Shown one piece after another: positions 1-6,637 of a stretch of DNA of 7,006 nt. The stretch covers positions 1 through 7,006 of the forward strand of contig JAQICU010000002.1 in NCBI GenBank assembly GCA_027858325.1, in the 5' to 3' direction. The stretch's first letter is position 1. Each line of letters starts with the position of its first letter. Origin of the DNA: Candidatus Cloacimonadota bacterium. GTDB lineage: Bacteria > Cloacimonadota > Cloacimonadia > Cloacimonadales > TCS61. The position numbers were made by a program, and so were the translations under genes. A model generated the notes under the pieces. The model made no database searches, had not been told where the DNA came from, and saw nothing but the letters and a program-made list of their open reading frames with translations.

Positions 1-1
1 A

Positions 2-1468
2 TATATAATAATTTTGATGTTACTTTCAGTTTATTTATTGCAGGCGCAAATTCCAGTAATCTCTTTTTGGAATAACATAAGGAACAGTTCTTATACGCAG
101 AATAATGAAATTAATATTCGATGTGAAACTATTGACCTTCCCGGATTGGAAACGGAAATGTTTTATTCAACTCAATCGGGTTGGGAAAACATTGAAATGA
201 TCAATCTCAACGGATTAACTTATGAAGCAATAATCCCTGCTCTTCCTGCTGAAACACAATTTTGTCGATTTAGAACAGAAACAGATACTATAGTTGGAAT
301 GATGCCGGCATATCAGCAAAATGATCTATTCCCACCCGAAAATGAACTGGGATTTATAGCTACAGATCCCAGTGGTGACAATCTCGATCCCGAATCTCCA
401 AATCTTGATATTACAGGTAATTATTTCGGTTATTCCAATAGCAGATTTTATGCCGGATTAACCAGCGAATCCGGAGATTTCCCATTAGATGTTGGTGGAT
501 CATTCCCAATCACATATTATTTTTATGTAACCACTATCCTTAATCCGGAAACAGTGCTAATAGATTCAGTTATTTATGCTATGATATATGCCGATATACC
601 TATGCTTTTAAGTCCTGGCTTGTATAAGATAAGCGGTACGGAATTCAGTTTGGAAACATTTGAATTAATTGGCAATATTGAAACGGAAGTTGTAAATGGA
701 CAACTGCAAATGGCATGTGATATTGAGACTTTAACCAGCGATGAAAATTTTGGTGACTGGCCTAATATCACAAATTCTATCGGAGTTGAAATGCTTACGG
801 CAGAATATACTCTACCAACAGAATTCCTCTTAACGGATCTAGCGAAAATATCTCTTCAGTTCATTGATCAATACGAGATCGAACCAATAGTAAATATATT
901 ACCGGAAATTAGTGAATTAAATGGGACAAACGGAGGTTTATTCACTTGTAATTATTTTGATGAAAACGGGCATTTCCCAATAACGGCAGAAGTAATTGTT
1001 GATGGAATTATTTTCCAGCTTAATCCTCTAGGTTTCGATTATTCAGGAAATGTTATCTTTGAAAATGAAACAGGTTCTTACGGATGGGATGAAGCAACAT
1101 TTCGTTTTAGTGATAACAACTATGAATTTGTGGAAGAAACAATAATCAATAATACAAGCAGCGATGAGGAATTGCCTATTGTTAACAGTGCATTGCGGAA
1201 CTACCCCAACCCATTCAATCCGACCACAACCATATCATTTTCAGTAACACAAACGTCTTCGTTTGTGAATCTTGAAATTTATAATCTGAAAGGACAGAAA
1301 GTGAAAGAATTTGATGTCATCCTGAACGGAGTCGAAGGAGAATCAAATTCAATTGTTTGGAATGGCACGGATTCAAACGATCAACCCGTTTCCTCAGGAA
1401 TATATCTCTATCAATTAAATGTTGATAATAAAACAGTTGCAAATAAAAAGATGTTATTGATGAAATAA
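2..1468 (+). CDS. Secreted protein with C-terminal FlgD-like/T9SS-type sorting domain (5' partial)
   Basis: The frame is open to the left edge and reads YIIILMLLSVYLLQAQ, the hydrophobic core and Ala-Gln cleavage region of a signal peptide. The true start, probably a basic residue or two further upstream, is therefore outside the window; the TTG at 14 and ATG at 17 lie inside the signal peptide and are unlikely starts. The mature part is rich in Asn, Thr, Glu and aromatic residues and looks all-beta. A first module spans roughly 56-310. A second begins near 350 with a DPSGD...LDITG pattern, resembling exported beta-sandwich domains. After a short linker, about 1190-1465 encodes a final domain with NYPNPFNPTTTISF, LEIYNLKGQKV and SGIYLYQL...KKMLLMK, the hallmark of FlgD-like/Por secretion C-terminal domains (TIGR04183 type). 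Such domains direct export and surface anchoring in FCB bacteria. The enzymatic or binding role of the upstream part is not recognisable. Stop is TAA. Confidence 0.88.
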   Translation, partial: YIIILMLLSVYLLQAQIPVISFWNNIRNSSYTQNNEINIRCETIDLPGLETEMFYSTQSGWENIEMINLNGLTYEAIIPALPAETQFCRFRTETDTIVGMMPAYQQNDLFPPENELGFIATDPSGDNLDPESPNLDITGNYFGYSNSRFYAGLTSESGDFPLDVGGSFPITYYFYVTTILNPETVLIDSVIYAMIYADIPMLLSPGLYKISGTEFSLETFELIGNIETEVVNGQLQMACDIETLTSDENFGDWPNITNSIGVEMLTAEYTLPTEFLLTDLAKISLQFIDQYEIEPIVNILPEISELNGTNGGLFTCNYFDENGHFPITAEVIVDGIIFQLNPLGFDYSGNVIFENETGSYGWDEATFRFSDNNYEFVEETIINNTSSDEELPIVNSALRNYPNPFNPTTTISFSVTQTSSFVNLEIYNLKGQKVKEFDVILNGVEGESNSIVWNGTDSNDQPVSSGIYLYQLNVDNKTVANKKMLLMK

Positions 1469-1488
1469 TTGGAATAACCTTCGGGATG

Positions 1489-1516
1489 TCCGGCTTCTGC
1501 CGGATTCTTGCTTTTC
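1489..1516 (+). terminator. Putative rho-independent terminator after the secreted protein gene
   Basis: A perfect 6-bp G+C-rich stem, TCCGGC (1489-1494) with GCCGGA (1499-1504), closes a TTCT loop. It is followed by the T-rich but interrupted tail TTCTTGCTTTTC (1505-1516). It begins 20 nt after the TAA of the upstream gene. The broken T tract keeps confidence moderate. Confidence 0.55.
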
Positions 1517-1596
1517 TTGACCTTCCGAACAGTTAGGATAAAAGTTGTTCAAGCAAATAATAAAATAGAAATAAATAGTTTTCTAAAAGGAATAAT

Positions 1597-2613
1597 ATGT
1601 TTATAGATTTTGCACGGATTAAGGTTGAATCAGGTTGTGGCGGAAGTGGATGCGTTAGCTTCCGTCGAGAAAAGTTCGTTGCCAAAGGTGGACCCGATGG
1701 CGGTGATGGCGGTAAAGGTGGAGATATTATTGCCATTGGAAATGAAAATATTAACACTCTTATCGCTTATCGTTACAATAAGCTTTTCAAATCTGAGAGA
1801 GGACAGCACGGTCAGGGAAGCGATAAAACAGGTGCTTGTGGGGAAAATAGATTTTTGGATCTACCATTAGGGACAGAAATATTTGATATTACCGACGGAA
1901 AGCGAGAAAAAATCGGAGAAGTATTGAGCCATGAGCAGAAGATCTTTCTTGCCAAAGGTGGAAACGGAGGAAGAGGGAATACCAGATTTAAAAGTGCTAC
2001 CAACAAAGCTCCCAGATATGCTAAACCCGGTGGTAACGGTCAAATTCTTGAATTAGAACTTGTTCTTAAATTAATGGCAGACGTTGGTCTGGTCGGTTTT
2101 CCAAATGCCGGAAAATCAACTCTATTGAGCAAAGTTTCCTCAGCTCATCCTAAAGTAGCGGATTATGAATTCACAACTCTCGCACCTTCTTTGGGTGTGG
2201 TGCAGGTTAGTGATTTTGAGTCTTTTGTAATGGCTGATATTCCTGGGATTATCGAAGGAGCTCATGACGGAAAGGGTTTGGGAGATCAATTCTTAAAACA
2301 TATTCAAAGAACCAAGATTCTGCTTTTCCTCATCGATATAGATTCAGCAGACCCATTCAATGATTATCAGGTATTGAAGAAAGAACTGCATCTTTATGAT
2401 CCTTATTTGGATAAAAAACCACATCTTATTGCTCTCAGCAAAATGGACACACTTCCTGAAGAAGAAAAAGAAGAATTCTATAACTTATTAACAAATGAAT
2501 TCGAAACTAAATTGCATGAGAACATCATTTCAATATCTTCGATTTCCGGAGAAAATCTAAGGGAACTAACTATTCAATTGCATCAAATATTAGCAAAATT
2601 GGATAAAGAATAA
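1597..2613 (+). CDS. obg: GTPase Obg/CgtA
   Basis: This is the large-subunit ribosome-associated GTPase Obg, involved in 50S assembly and linked to stringent-response and cell-cycle control. The 338 residues show the two-domain core. The glycine-rich Obg fold occupies about 1-158, with GCGGSGCVSFRREKF, GGPDGGDGGKGG and AKGGNGGRGN. The G domain follows: G1 GFPNAGKS (167-174), switch I YEFTTLAP with Thr193/Thr194, G3 DIPG (214-217), a G4 variant SKMD (281-284) where NKxD is commoner, and G5 SSISG (314-318). The variable C-terminal OCT extension is absent, as in the shorter family members. The ATG at 1597 is supported by AAGGA (1587-1591) five bases upstream and by the typical family N-terminus (MFIDFARIKV). 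It is first in a closely packed four-gene + strand block. No convincing promoter is visible, although the 128-nt gap upstream is the likely place for one. Confidence 0.97.
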   Translation: MFIDFARIKVESGCGGSGCVSFRREKFVAKGGPDGGDGGKGGDIIAIGNENINTLIAYRYNKLFKSERGQHGQGSDKTGACGENRFLDLPLGTEIFDITDGKREKIGEVLSHEQKIFLAKGGNGGRGNTRFKSATNKAPRYAKPGGNGQILELELVLKLMADVGLVGFPNAGKSTLLSKVSSAHPKVADYEFTTLAPSLGVVQVSDFESFVMADIPGIIEGAHDGKGLGDQFLKHIQRTKILLFLIDIDSADPFNDYQVLKKELHLYDPYLDKKPHLIALSKMDTLPEEEKEEFYNLLTNEFETKLHENIISISSISGENLRELTIQLHQILAKLDKE

Positions 2614-2620
2614 ATAAAAA

Positions 2621-3742
2621 ATGAAAATCCTGATAGTTCCCGATTCGTTCAAGGGAAGTCTATCTTCCCGACAGGCAGCAGATGCAATTGAAGAAGGAAT
2701 TGAAGACTTACGGTTTGAAATAGAAAAGATCCCGATGGCTGACGGAGGAGAGGGAACTGTAGATTGTCTTATATCGGCTTATCGAGGACAGAAATTGAGG
2801 GATTTTGTCACAGACCCAATAGGCAGAATGATCCAGGCTGAATTTGGTATCCTGAAAGAGAACAAAACTACGATCATTGAAATGGCATCAGCTTCCGGCT
2901 TGCTTTTAATTCCAAAAGAAAAAAGAAATCCTCTTTATGCAACAACTTATGGCACCGGTGAATTGATACGAAAAGTTATAGAGTGCGGATTTACTAAGAT
3001 AATTCTATGTTTGGGAGGAAGTGCAACTACAGATTGCGGTGCAGGAGCTTTGCAGGCATTAGGAGTAAAACTCTTAGATAAAAAAGGCAATAATATTAGA
3101 TTTGGTGGGCTTTATTTGAAAGATCTGAAGAGAATCGATATTTCAGCACTAAACAAATATAAAAATATTAAAATAACCTTTTTGTGTGATGTTTCAAATA
3201 AATTACTTGGGGTCAATGGAGCTGCCAGTGTTTATAGTCAACAGAAAGGAGCTTCAATTGAGGAAGTACAAATACTGGATGACAATTTAGAACAATTTAC
3301 CCGAATCGTGAAAAAAGATACAGGAATTGATATTGCAAAATTTGAGGGAAGTGGAGCAGCAGGTGGATTAGCTGCAGGACTTTCTCTTTTGTTCAAATCT
3401 CATTTTGTTTCTGGAAGCGAATTTGTCATAAATGCTACAAATCTGAGAAAGAAAATTCAAAATGCAGATATTATTATAACAGGTGAAGGGGAATTAAATT
3501 CTCAAACAAAATTTGGTAAGATCCCATATGAGATTGCAGGAATTGCCAGAGAATATAATAAAACTGTTATTGGTGTTTTTGGTAATATCACCAAAGAAAC
3601 TAAAGAGGAATACAAACAGGAATTCACATATATGTCAGCATTATGTGAGCAGGGGATTTCCAAAGAAAAAGCTATGCAAAATGCGTATTCGTTATTGTCT
3701 GTAAAAGTAAAGAAAATATTTGAAGATCTTCAATTAAATTAA
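2621..3742 (+). CDS. Glycerate kinase, GarK/GlxK family (class II)
   Basis: Phosphorylates D-glycerate with ATP; GarK/GlxK-type enzymes (TIGR00045) generally give 2-phosphoglycerate, which enters lower glycolysis. The 373 residues match the usual family length. Visible motifs in order are PDSFKGSLSS (7-16), MADGGEGT (39-46), LGGSATTDCGAG (131-142), FLCDVSNKLLG with QQKGA (187-211), GSGAAGGLAAG (243-253) and ITGEGELNSQTKFGK (286-300). The last block normally reads GEGRxDxQT, so Glu291 and Asn293 replace the usual Arg and Asp. GGSATTDCGAG also departs from GGSATNDGGAG. These changes may alter activity or merely mark a divergent lineage. The ATG lies 7 nt after the obg stop with only a weak A-rich ribosome site (AAAGAA at 2605-2610), suggesting translation coupled to obg. 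The next gene encodes a matching dehydrogenase, which supports a glycerate-utilising role. Confidence 0.93.
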   Translation: MKILIVPDSFKGSLSSRQAADAIEEGIEDLRFEIEKIPMADGGEGTVDCLISAYRGQKLRDFVTDPIGRMIQAEFGILKENKTTIIEMASASGLLLIPKEKRNPLYATTYGTGELIRKVIECGFTKIILCLGGSATTDCGAGALQALGVKLLDKKGNNIRFGGLYLKDLKRIDISALNKYKNIKITFLCDVSNKLLGVNGAASVYSQQKGASIEEVQILDDNLEQFTRIVKKDTGIDIAKFEGSGAAGGLAAGLSLLFKSHFVSGSEFVINATNLRKKIQNADIIITGEGELNSQTKFGKIPYEIAGIAREYNKTVIGVFGNITKETKEEYKQEFTYMSALCEQGISKEKAMQNAYSLLSVKVKKIFEDLQLN

Positions 3743-3749
3743 TATGCTC

Positions 3750-3756
3750 GGAGAAG
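3750..3756 (+). promoter_or_regulatory. Ribosome binding site that selects the downstream start
   Basis: GGAGAAG lies just before the ATG at 3759, with GGAG (3750-3753) five bases from it. It sits inside the reading frame that opens at the earlier ATG (3744), which itself overlaps the end of the kinase gene and has no Shine-Dalgarno match. The site therefore favours 3759 as the start of the dehydrogenase gene. Confidence 0.7.
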
Positions 3757-3758
3757 AA

Positions 3759-4727
3759 ATGAAACCAAAATTATTTGTTACCAGACTTTTGCCTAACCTC
3801 GTCATGAAAAAGTTAAATGATCATTTTAAAGTAAACGTAAACTTAGAAGACAGAGTACTAATCAAAGAAGAAATAATAAATGGAACATCAAGTTGTGATA
3901 TACTTTTATGTTTACTTTCAGATACAATCGATTCAGATGTAATTTCCTGCAATCCGAATCTAAAGGGAATCGTAAATTACGCGGTCGGTTTCAATAATAT
4001 CGATGTTGAATTTGCAACGAGATTGAAAATTCCAGTTACAAATACACCCGGAGTTCTCACGGAAACAACTGCTGATATGGCTTGGGCACTTATGTTGAGT
4101 ACTGCCAGGCGAATTGTGGAATCTGATAAAATTGTGCGGGAAGGGAAATTTAATGGTTGGGGTCCAAAATTATTTTTAGGTGCAGATATCTTTGGGAAAA
4201 CACTTGGAATTATTGGTGCTGGAAGAATTGGGATTGCTGTTGCCAAGCGCACTTCAGGATTTAATATGAAGATCTTCTATACCGATGATAATTCTGATAT
4301 TGAAAATAAGGTAAAGGCAGAAAAAGTTGATCTGAAAACACTGTTCAAAAAATCTGATTTTGTCACACTTCATGTTCCCATATTGCCAGAAACAAAACAC
4401 CTGATTGGAGAAAAAGAATTGAAAATGATGAAAGATACAGCCATTCTCATTAATACTTCCAGAGGTGCAGTAGTTGATGAAAGGATGCTTCTAAAAGCGT
4501 TGCAGGAAAAATGGATAGCCGGTGCCGGATTGGATGTGTATGAAAATGAGCCAAAGTTAATTGAGGGTTTGATAGATTGTGATAATGTTGTTCTTGCACC
4601 GCATATTGCCAGTGCTTCTGTGGAAACCAGAACGAATATGGGATTTATTGCAATTGAAAATGCTATATCTATCTGGCAAGGAAAAGAACCTCCACAAATA
4701 GTGAACAGGGAAATTTATGAAAAATAA
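3759..4727 (+). CDS. D-2-hydroxyacid dehydrogenase, likely glycerate dehydrogenase/glyoxylate-hydroxypyruvate reductase
   Basis: NAD(P)-dependent enzyme of the D-isomer-specific 2-hydroxyacid dehydrogenase family, most like GyaR/glycerate dehydrogenases that interconvert hydroxypyruvate with D-glycerate and glyoxylate with glycolate. With the ATG at 3759 it has 322 residues and begins MKPKLFVTRLLP, the usual family N-terminus. The ATG at 3744 would add MLGEE and lacks a ribosome site. Visible are the substrate loop VNYAVGFNNID (72-82), NTPGVLTETTADMAWAL (95-111), the nucleotide-binding GAGRIG (153-158), and the catalytic triad Arg235 (NTSRGAVVD), Glu264 (DVYENEP) and His282 (APHIASAS). These motifs do not fix the exact substrate; the adjacent glycerate kinase is the main argument for glycerate. 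Together the pair would carry hydroxypyruvate to 2-phosphoglycerate. The 3' end overlaps dprA by 11 nt. A phosphoglycerate dehydrogenase role is less likely because no C-terminal regulatory domain is present. Confidence 0.92.
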   Translation: MKPKLFVTRLLPNLVMKKLNDHFKVNVNLEDRVLIKEEIINGTSSCDILLCLLSDTIDSDVISCNPNLKGIVNYAVGFNNIDVEFATRLKIPVTNTPGVLTETTADMAWALMLSTARRIVESDKIVREGKFNGWGPKLFLGADIFGKTLGIIGAGRIGIAVAKRTSGFNMKIFYTDDNSDIENKVKAEKVDLKTLFKKSDFVTLHVPILPETKHLIGEKELKMMKDTAILINTSRGAVVDERMLLKALQEKWIAGAGLDVYENEPKLIEGLIDCDNVVLAPHIASASVETRTNMGFIAIENAISIWQGKEPPQIVNREIYEK

Positions 4728-5811
4728 TTTGGAAAAAATTAAGGCGTGGATTAAACTGCTCTCTGCTCCTGAGATCGGGCATGCAACAGCGATAAGACTT
4801 GTGAATACCCTTGGAGAACCGATTGATTTTATTACCGATATTTCAAAATTTAATGATATAGAGTTCATATCTGAGATAGCGAAAGAACATCTTATTAATA
4901 TACAAGAACCGGAAAATTGGGATAATATTTGTGATCTCATCGAGCAGTACAAGATTAAATTTATTTCAATATTGGATGATGAATATCCTGGACCATTAAA
5001 AAACATCTATGATCCTCCTCCATTTCTATTTTATCGAGGTACAATAAAAAAGGAAGATTTCAGACGTGCTCTTGCTATAATCGGCACTAGAAAAGCAAGT
5101 AATTACGGTAAATTGATGACGAAGAAGATCGTGCAGGAAATTGCCGGATATGGCTTTACAATTGTGAGTGGATTGGCTTACGGAATTGATACTATCTCGC
5201 ATCTCGCAGCTTTGGATAGTGGAGCCATAACTTATGCTGTAATGGGAACAGGAGTTGATCAGATCTATCCTGCCAGAAATAGCGAACTGGCAGAAAGAAT
5301 TTTAGAAAATGGAGTTCTAATCTCTGAATTTGTTCCGGGCAGTAAAGCAGAAAAATGGAATTTTCCAACCAGAAACAGGATAATCAGCGGTCTCACTTTA
5401 GGCAGTTTGATAATTGAAGGAAGCAAGAGAAGCGGAGCCTTACTCACGGCAAAGTTTGCCATGGATCAAAACAGGGATGTATTTGCCCTGCCTGGAGATG
5501 TTAACCGTTCTCAAGCGGAAGGACCGAACTACCTGATAAAACTGGGAGCAAAAATTGTAACCAAAGCAGCAGATATTTTAGAAGAATATGAACTTATAAT
5601 GGACCAGCAGCAAAGGTTATTTCCTAAATTAAATGAAAAGGAAGAACAAGTATATCAAATTTTATTACAAAATAAACCGGAAACTCATTTTGATAAACTG
5701 ATAGTTGAAACCGGTTTTACTGTCGGTGAAATTTCTACAATTCTGCTCTCGCTCGAATTGAAGAATATAGTTAAAAAAGTGCCGGGCAATAAAATAGTGC
5801 CGTTGTATTGA
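4717..5811 (+). CDS. dprA: DNA-processing protein DprA (Smf)
   Basis: DprA binds incoming single-stranded DNA during natural transformation, protects it and loads RecA; it is widespread even in bacteria not known to be competent. The 364 residues cover the full three-part architecture: an N-terminal helical SAM/HhH-like region (about 1-75, with LLSAPEIGHATAIRLV), the Rossmann-fold core (about 80-295) and a C-terminal winged helix (about 304-364). Core motifs are YPGPLKNIYDPPPFLFYRG (90-108), IIGTRKASNYG (121-131), VSGLAYGIDTISHLAAL (150-166), NFPTRNRIISGL (215-226), EGSKRSGALLTAKFA (234-248) and ALPGDV (257-262). The ATG at 4717 has AGGG (4707-4710) at good spacing and overlaps the preceding gene by 11 nt, implying translational coupling. 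The stop TGA (5809-5811) shares its last base with the inverted repeat of the downstream DUF559 insert, and no terminator separates them. No other competence gene is visible here. Confidence 0.97.
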   Translation: MKNNLEKIKAWIKLLSAPEIGHATAIRLVNTLGEPIDFITDISKFNDIEFISEIAKEHLINIQEPENWDNICDLIEQYKIKFISILDDEYPGPLKNIYDPPPFLFYRGTIKKEDFRRALAIIGTRKASNYGKLMTKKIVQEIAGYGFTIVSGLAYGIDTISHLAALDSGAITYAVMGTGVDQIYPARNSELAERILENGVLISEFVPGSKAEKWNFPTRNRIISGLTLGSLIIEGSKRSGALLTAKFAMDQNRDVFALPGDVNRSQAEGPNYLIKLGAKIVTKAADILEEYELIMDQQQRLFPKLNEKEEQVYQILLQNKPETHFDKLIVETGFTVGEISTILLSLELKNIVKKVPGNKIVPLY

Positions 5812-5889
5812 CTCATCCCGTTGCCTGCACCGCCATAGTTTTTTTTACGAAGGCGTGTCCTTCTCTTGCTCCGTCGTCGCAAAAGAAGG
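5811..5889. repeat. Left palindromic arm with competing hairpins
   Basis: After the terminal ACTCATCCC, CGCC (5831-5834) can pair with GGCG (5852-5855) around a loop that contains eight T (5839-5846). GAAGG (5849-5853) can instead pair with CCTTC (5859-5863). Finally CCTTCTCTTGC (5859-5869) pairs with GCAAAAGAAGG (5879-5889) with one mismatch around a 9-nt loop. The stems share bases, so they are mutually exclusive in part. No G+C-rich stem directly precedes the T8 run, so it does not look like a dprA terminator. Confidence 0.55.
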
Positions 5890-5915
5890 AACATAAGAAA
5901 TTGTGAAAGAATTAA

Positions 5916-6281
5916 ATGGAAGAAGATATTAAGGAAGTTTGTAGAAGATTCAGGAAGAATCAAACCAATGCTTAGAAGGCTTTCTGGGATGTGGTGCGAA
6001 ACAGGCAGATCAATGGATTTAAAATTCTACGCCAATATCCAATAAGATTTGAATGGAATGATCACATCCGGTTCTTTATTGCAGATTTCTACTGTCACGA
6101 AGCAAAACTTGTTATCGAAATTGATGGTGGTATTCATGAAACTCAAAATGAATACGATAAACTGCGGGAACAGGCAATAAACTTACTAGGGTTTCGAGTA
6201 ATCAAATTTTCCAATGATGAAGTCCTTTATCATATTAAAGATGTTGTAGAAAAATTGAAAAATGCTCTTATTAATCAATAA
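5916..6281 (+). pseudogene. DUF559 (Vsr-like PD-(D/E)XK) endonuclease domain protein, interrupted by an in-frame TAG
   Basis: DUF559 proteins (PF04480) are small predicted nucleases related to very-short-patch-repair endonucleases; their biological role is poorly known. Read as one frame from the ATG at 5916, the gene has 122 codons including the stop, the normal family size. It begins MEEDIKEVCRRFRKNQTNA, then TAG (5973-5975), then KAFWDVVRNRQINGFK. The family consensus at this point is A-E-K, so a single GAG-to-TAG change would explain the stop. Downstream the nuclease core is intact: FIADFYC with Asp57, VIEIDGGIHE with Glu68, Asp70 and His74, then LLGFRVIKFSNDEVL. A GTG at 5991 could restart translation, giving 96 residues without the N-terminal helix. 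Alternatives are amber readthrough or a sequencing error. The TAA at 5913-5915 just before the ATG fixes the left limit. It lies 104 nt after dprA, between two palindromic arms. Confidence 0.85.
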
Positions 6282-6283
6282 TT

Positions 6284-6375
6284 CACTCCCCTTCTCTGAC
6301 GCGTTGACTTGTTCGTAAGAACAAACAAAAGCTTTTCTTCCTGCATTACAACGAGAGAAGGGGTAGGGGATGAGT
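6284..6375. repeat. Right palindromic arm, nested hairpin
   Basis: It starts 3 bases after the DUF559 stop codon. CCCCTTCTCT (6288-6297) pairs perfectly with AGAGAAGGGG (6354-6363). CGTTG (6302-6306) then pairs with CAACG (6349-6353), leaving a 4-nt bulge (6298-6301), so the combined stem is 15 bp. Inside it, TTGTTC (6309-6314) pairs with GAACAA (6319-6324) around GTAA. The arm ends in GGGATGAGT, the inverse of the left terminal repeat. There is no T tract after it, so it is unlikely to be a standard rho-independent terminator. Confidence 0.7.
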
Positions 6376-6637
6376 AGGATTAGATATTTTTGTGTTGACT
6401 AAAAATGAGATAGAAAGTTGAAATTATTTTATCAGATATATTAATCTTGATAATCTGATGCATTATTTGAAAGTTATTATAATTGTGAAAAAGACGATTT
6501 GTTTGAAGAAGAAGATTGATGAGGTAGTGAGTTATTGAAAAGATAAAAGAGATTTTAGAAAAGTATGGGATGAGGTTGTGAAAAAATTATTTAACACCCA
6601 AATCTTTAAGAATAGCTTGTCTTCAGACTTTATAACC
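6376..6637. other. Gene-poor intergenic stretch
   Basis: With its flanking hairpins this belongs to a gap of about 450 bases without a credible gene. It is strongly A+T-rich. One frame gives short peptide pieces separated by a stop: a 26-codon piece from the ATG at 6458 ending IDEVVSY, then KDKRDFRKVWDEVVKKL after the TGA. The near-repeat GATGAGGTAGTGA (6518-6530) and GATGAGGTTGTGA (6569-6581), 51 bp apart, encodes the matching DEVV pieces. This might be a decayed gene, but it matches no family I recognise. No convincing promoter was found. Confidence 0.4.

Larger units (their letters stand above)
5811..6375 (+). mobile_element. Putative palindrome-armed repeat element carrying a DUF559 nuclease gene
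   Basis: Seen directly: a perfect 9-bp inverted repeat, ACTCATCCC (5811-5819) and GGGATGAGT (6367-6375), brackets the DUF559 reading frame. Between each end and the gene lies a self-complementary arm that uses the same CCTTCTCT-type pyrimidine motif (5859-5869 with 5879-5889; 6288-6297 with 6354-6363). Inferred: this is a small repeat element whose cargo is the nuclease gene, inserted exactly at the dprA stop codon. No transposase is encoded and no target-site duplication was found next to the 9-bp repeats, so mobility by itself is unproven. The arms could alternatively be ordinary intergenic palindromes or terminators that happen to flank the gene. Confidence 0.45.

Noticed and set aside
1517..1542. 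Possible promoter for obg with TTGACC (1517-1522) and TAGGAT/GATAAA
   Set aside because: Spacing to the -10-like hexamers is only 11-14 bases, and TTGACC follows directly on the terminator tail; not convincing.
1533..1757. - strand frame over the start of obg, rich in Pro and Ser
   Set aside because: It is the antisense shadow of the glycine-rich Obg domain.
3744..3758. Earlier ATG for the dehydrogenase gene
   Set aside because: It has no ribosome site, adds five residues not typical of the family, and a good GGAGAAG motif points to 3759.
4557..5006. 149-codon - strand frame spanning the dehydrogenase-dprA junction
   Set aside because: Both genes beneath it have complete conserved motifs on the + strand; the antisense translation resembles no family.
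5839..5846. T8 run as a terminator for dprA
   Set aside because: No stable stem lies directly upstream; the run sits in the loop of a different potential hairpin.
5685..5963. 92-codon - strand frame overlapping the dprA end and the left arm
   Set aside because: It is antisense to the conserved winged-helix end of DprA and runs through palindromic repeat sequence; composition is not protein-like (an Arg/Lys-rich run encoded by the hairpin).
5991..6281. A stand-alone 96-residue DUF559 gene starting at GTG 5991
   Set aside because: The family N-terminus is encoded in the same frame from 5916 and is separated only by one TAG, so the short frame is better read as the remains of the full gene.
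5811..6375. CRISPR array or toxin-antitoxin module
   Set aside because: The repeats are inverted rather than regularly spaced direct repeats, and only one coding frame, a nuclease, lies between them with no partner gene.
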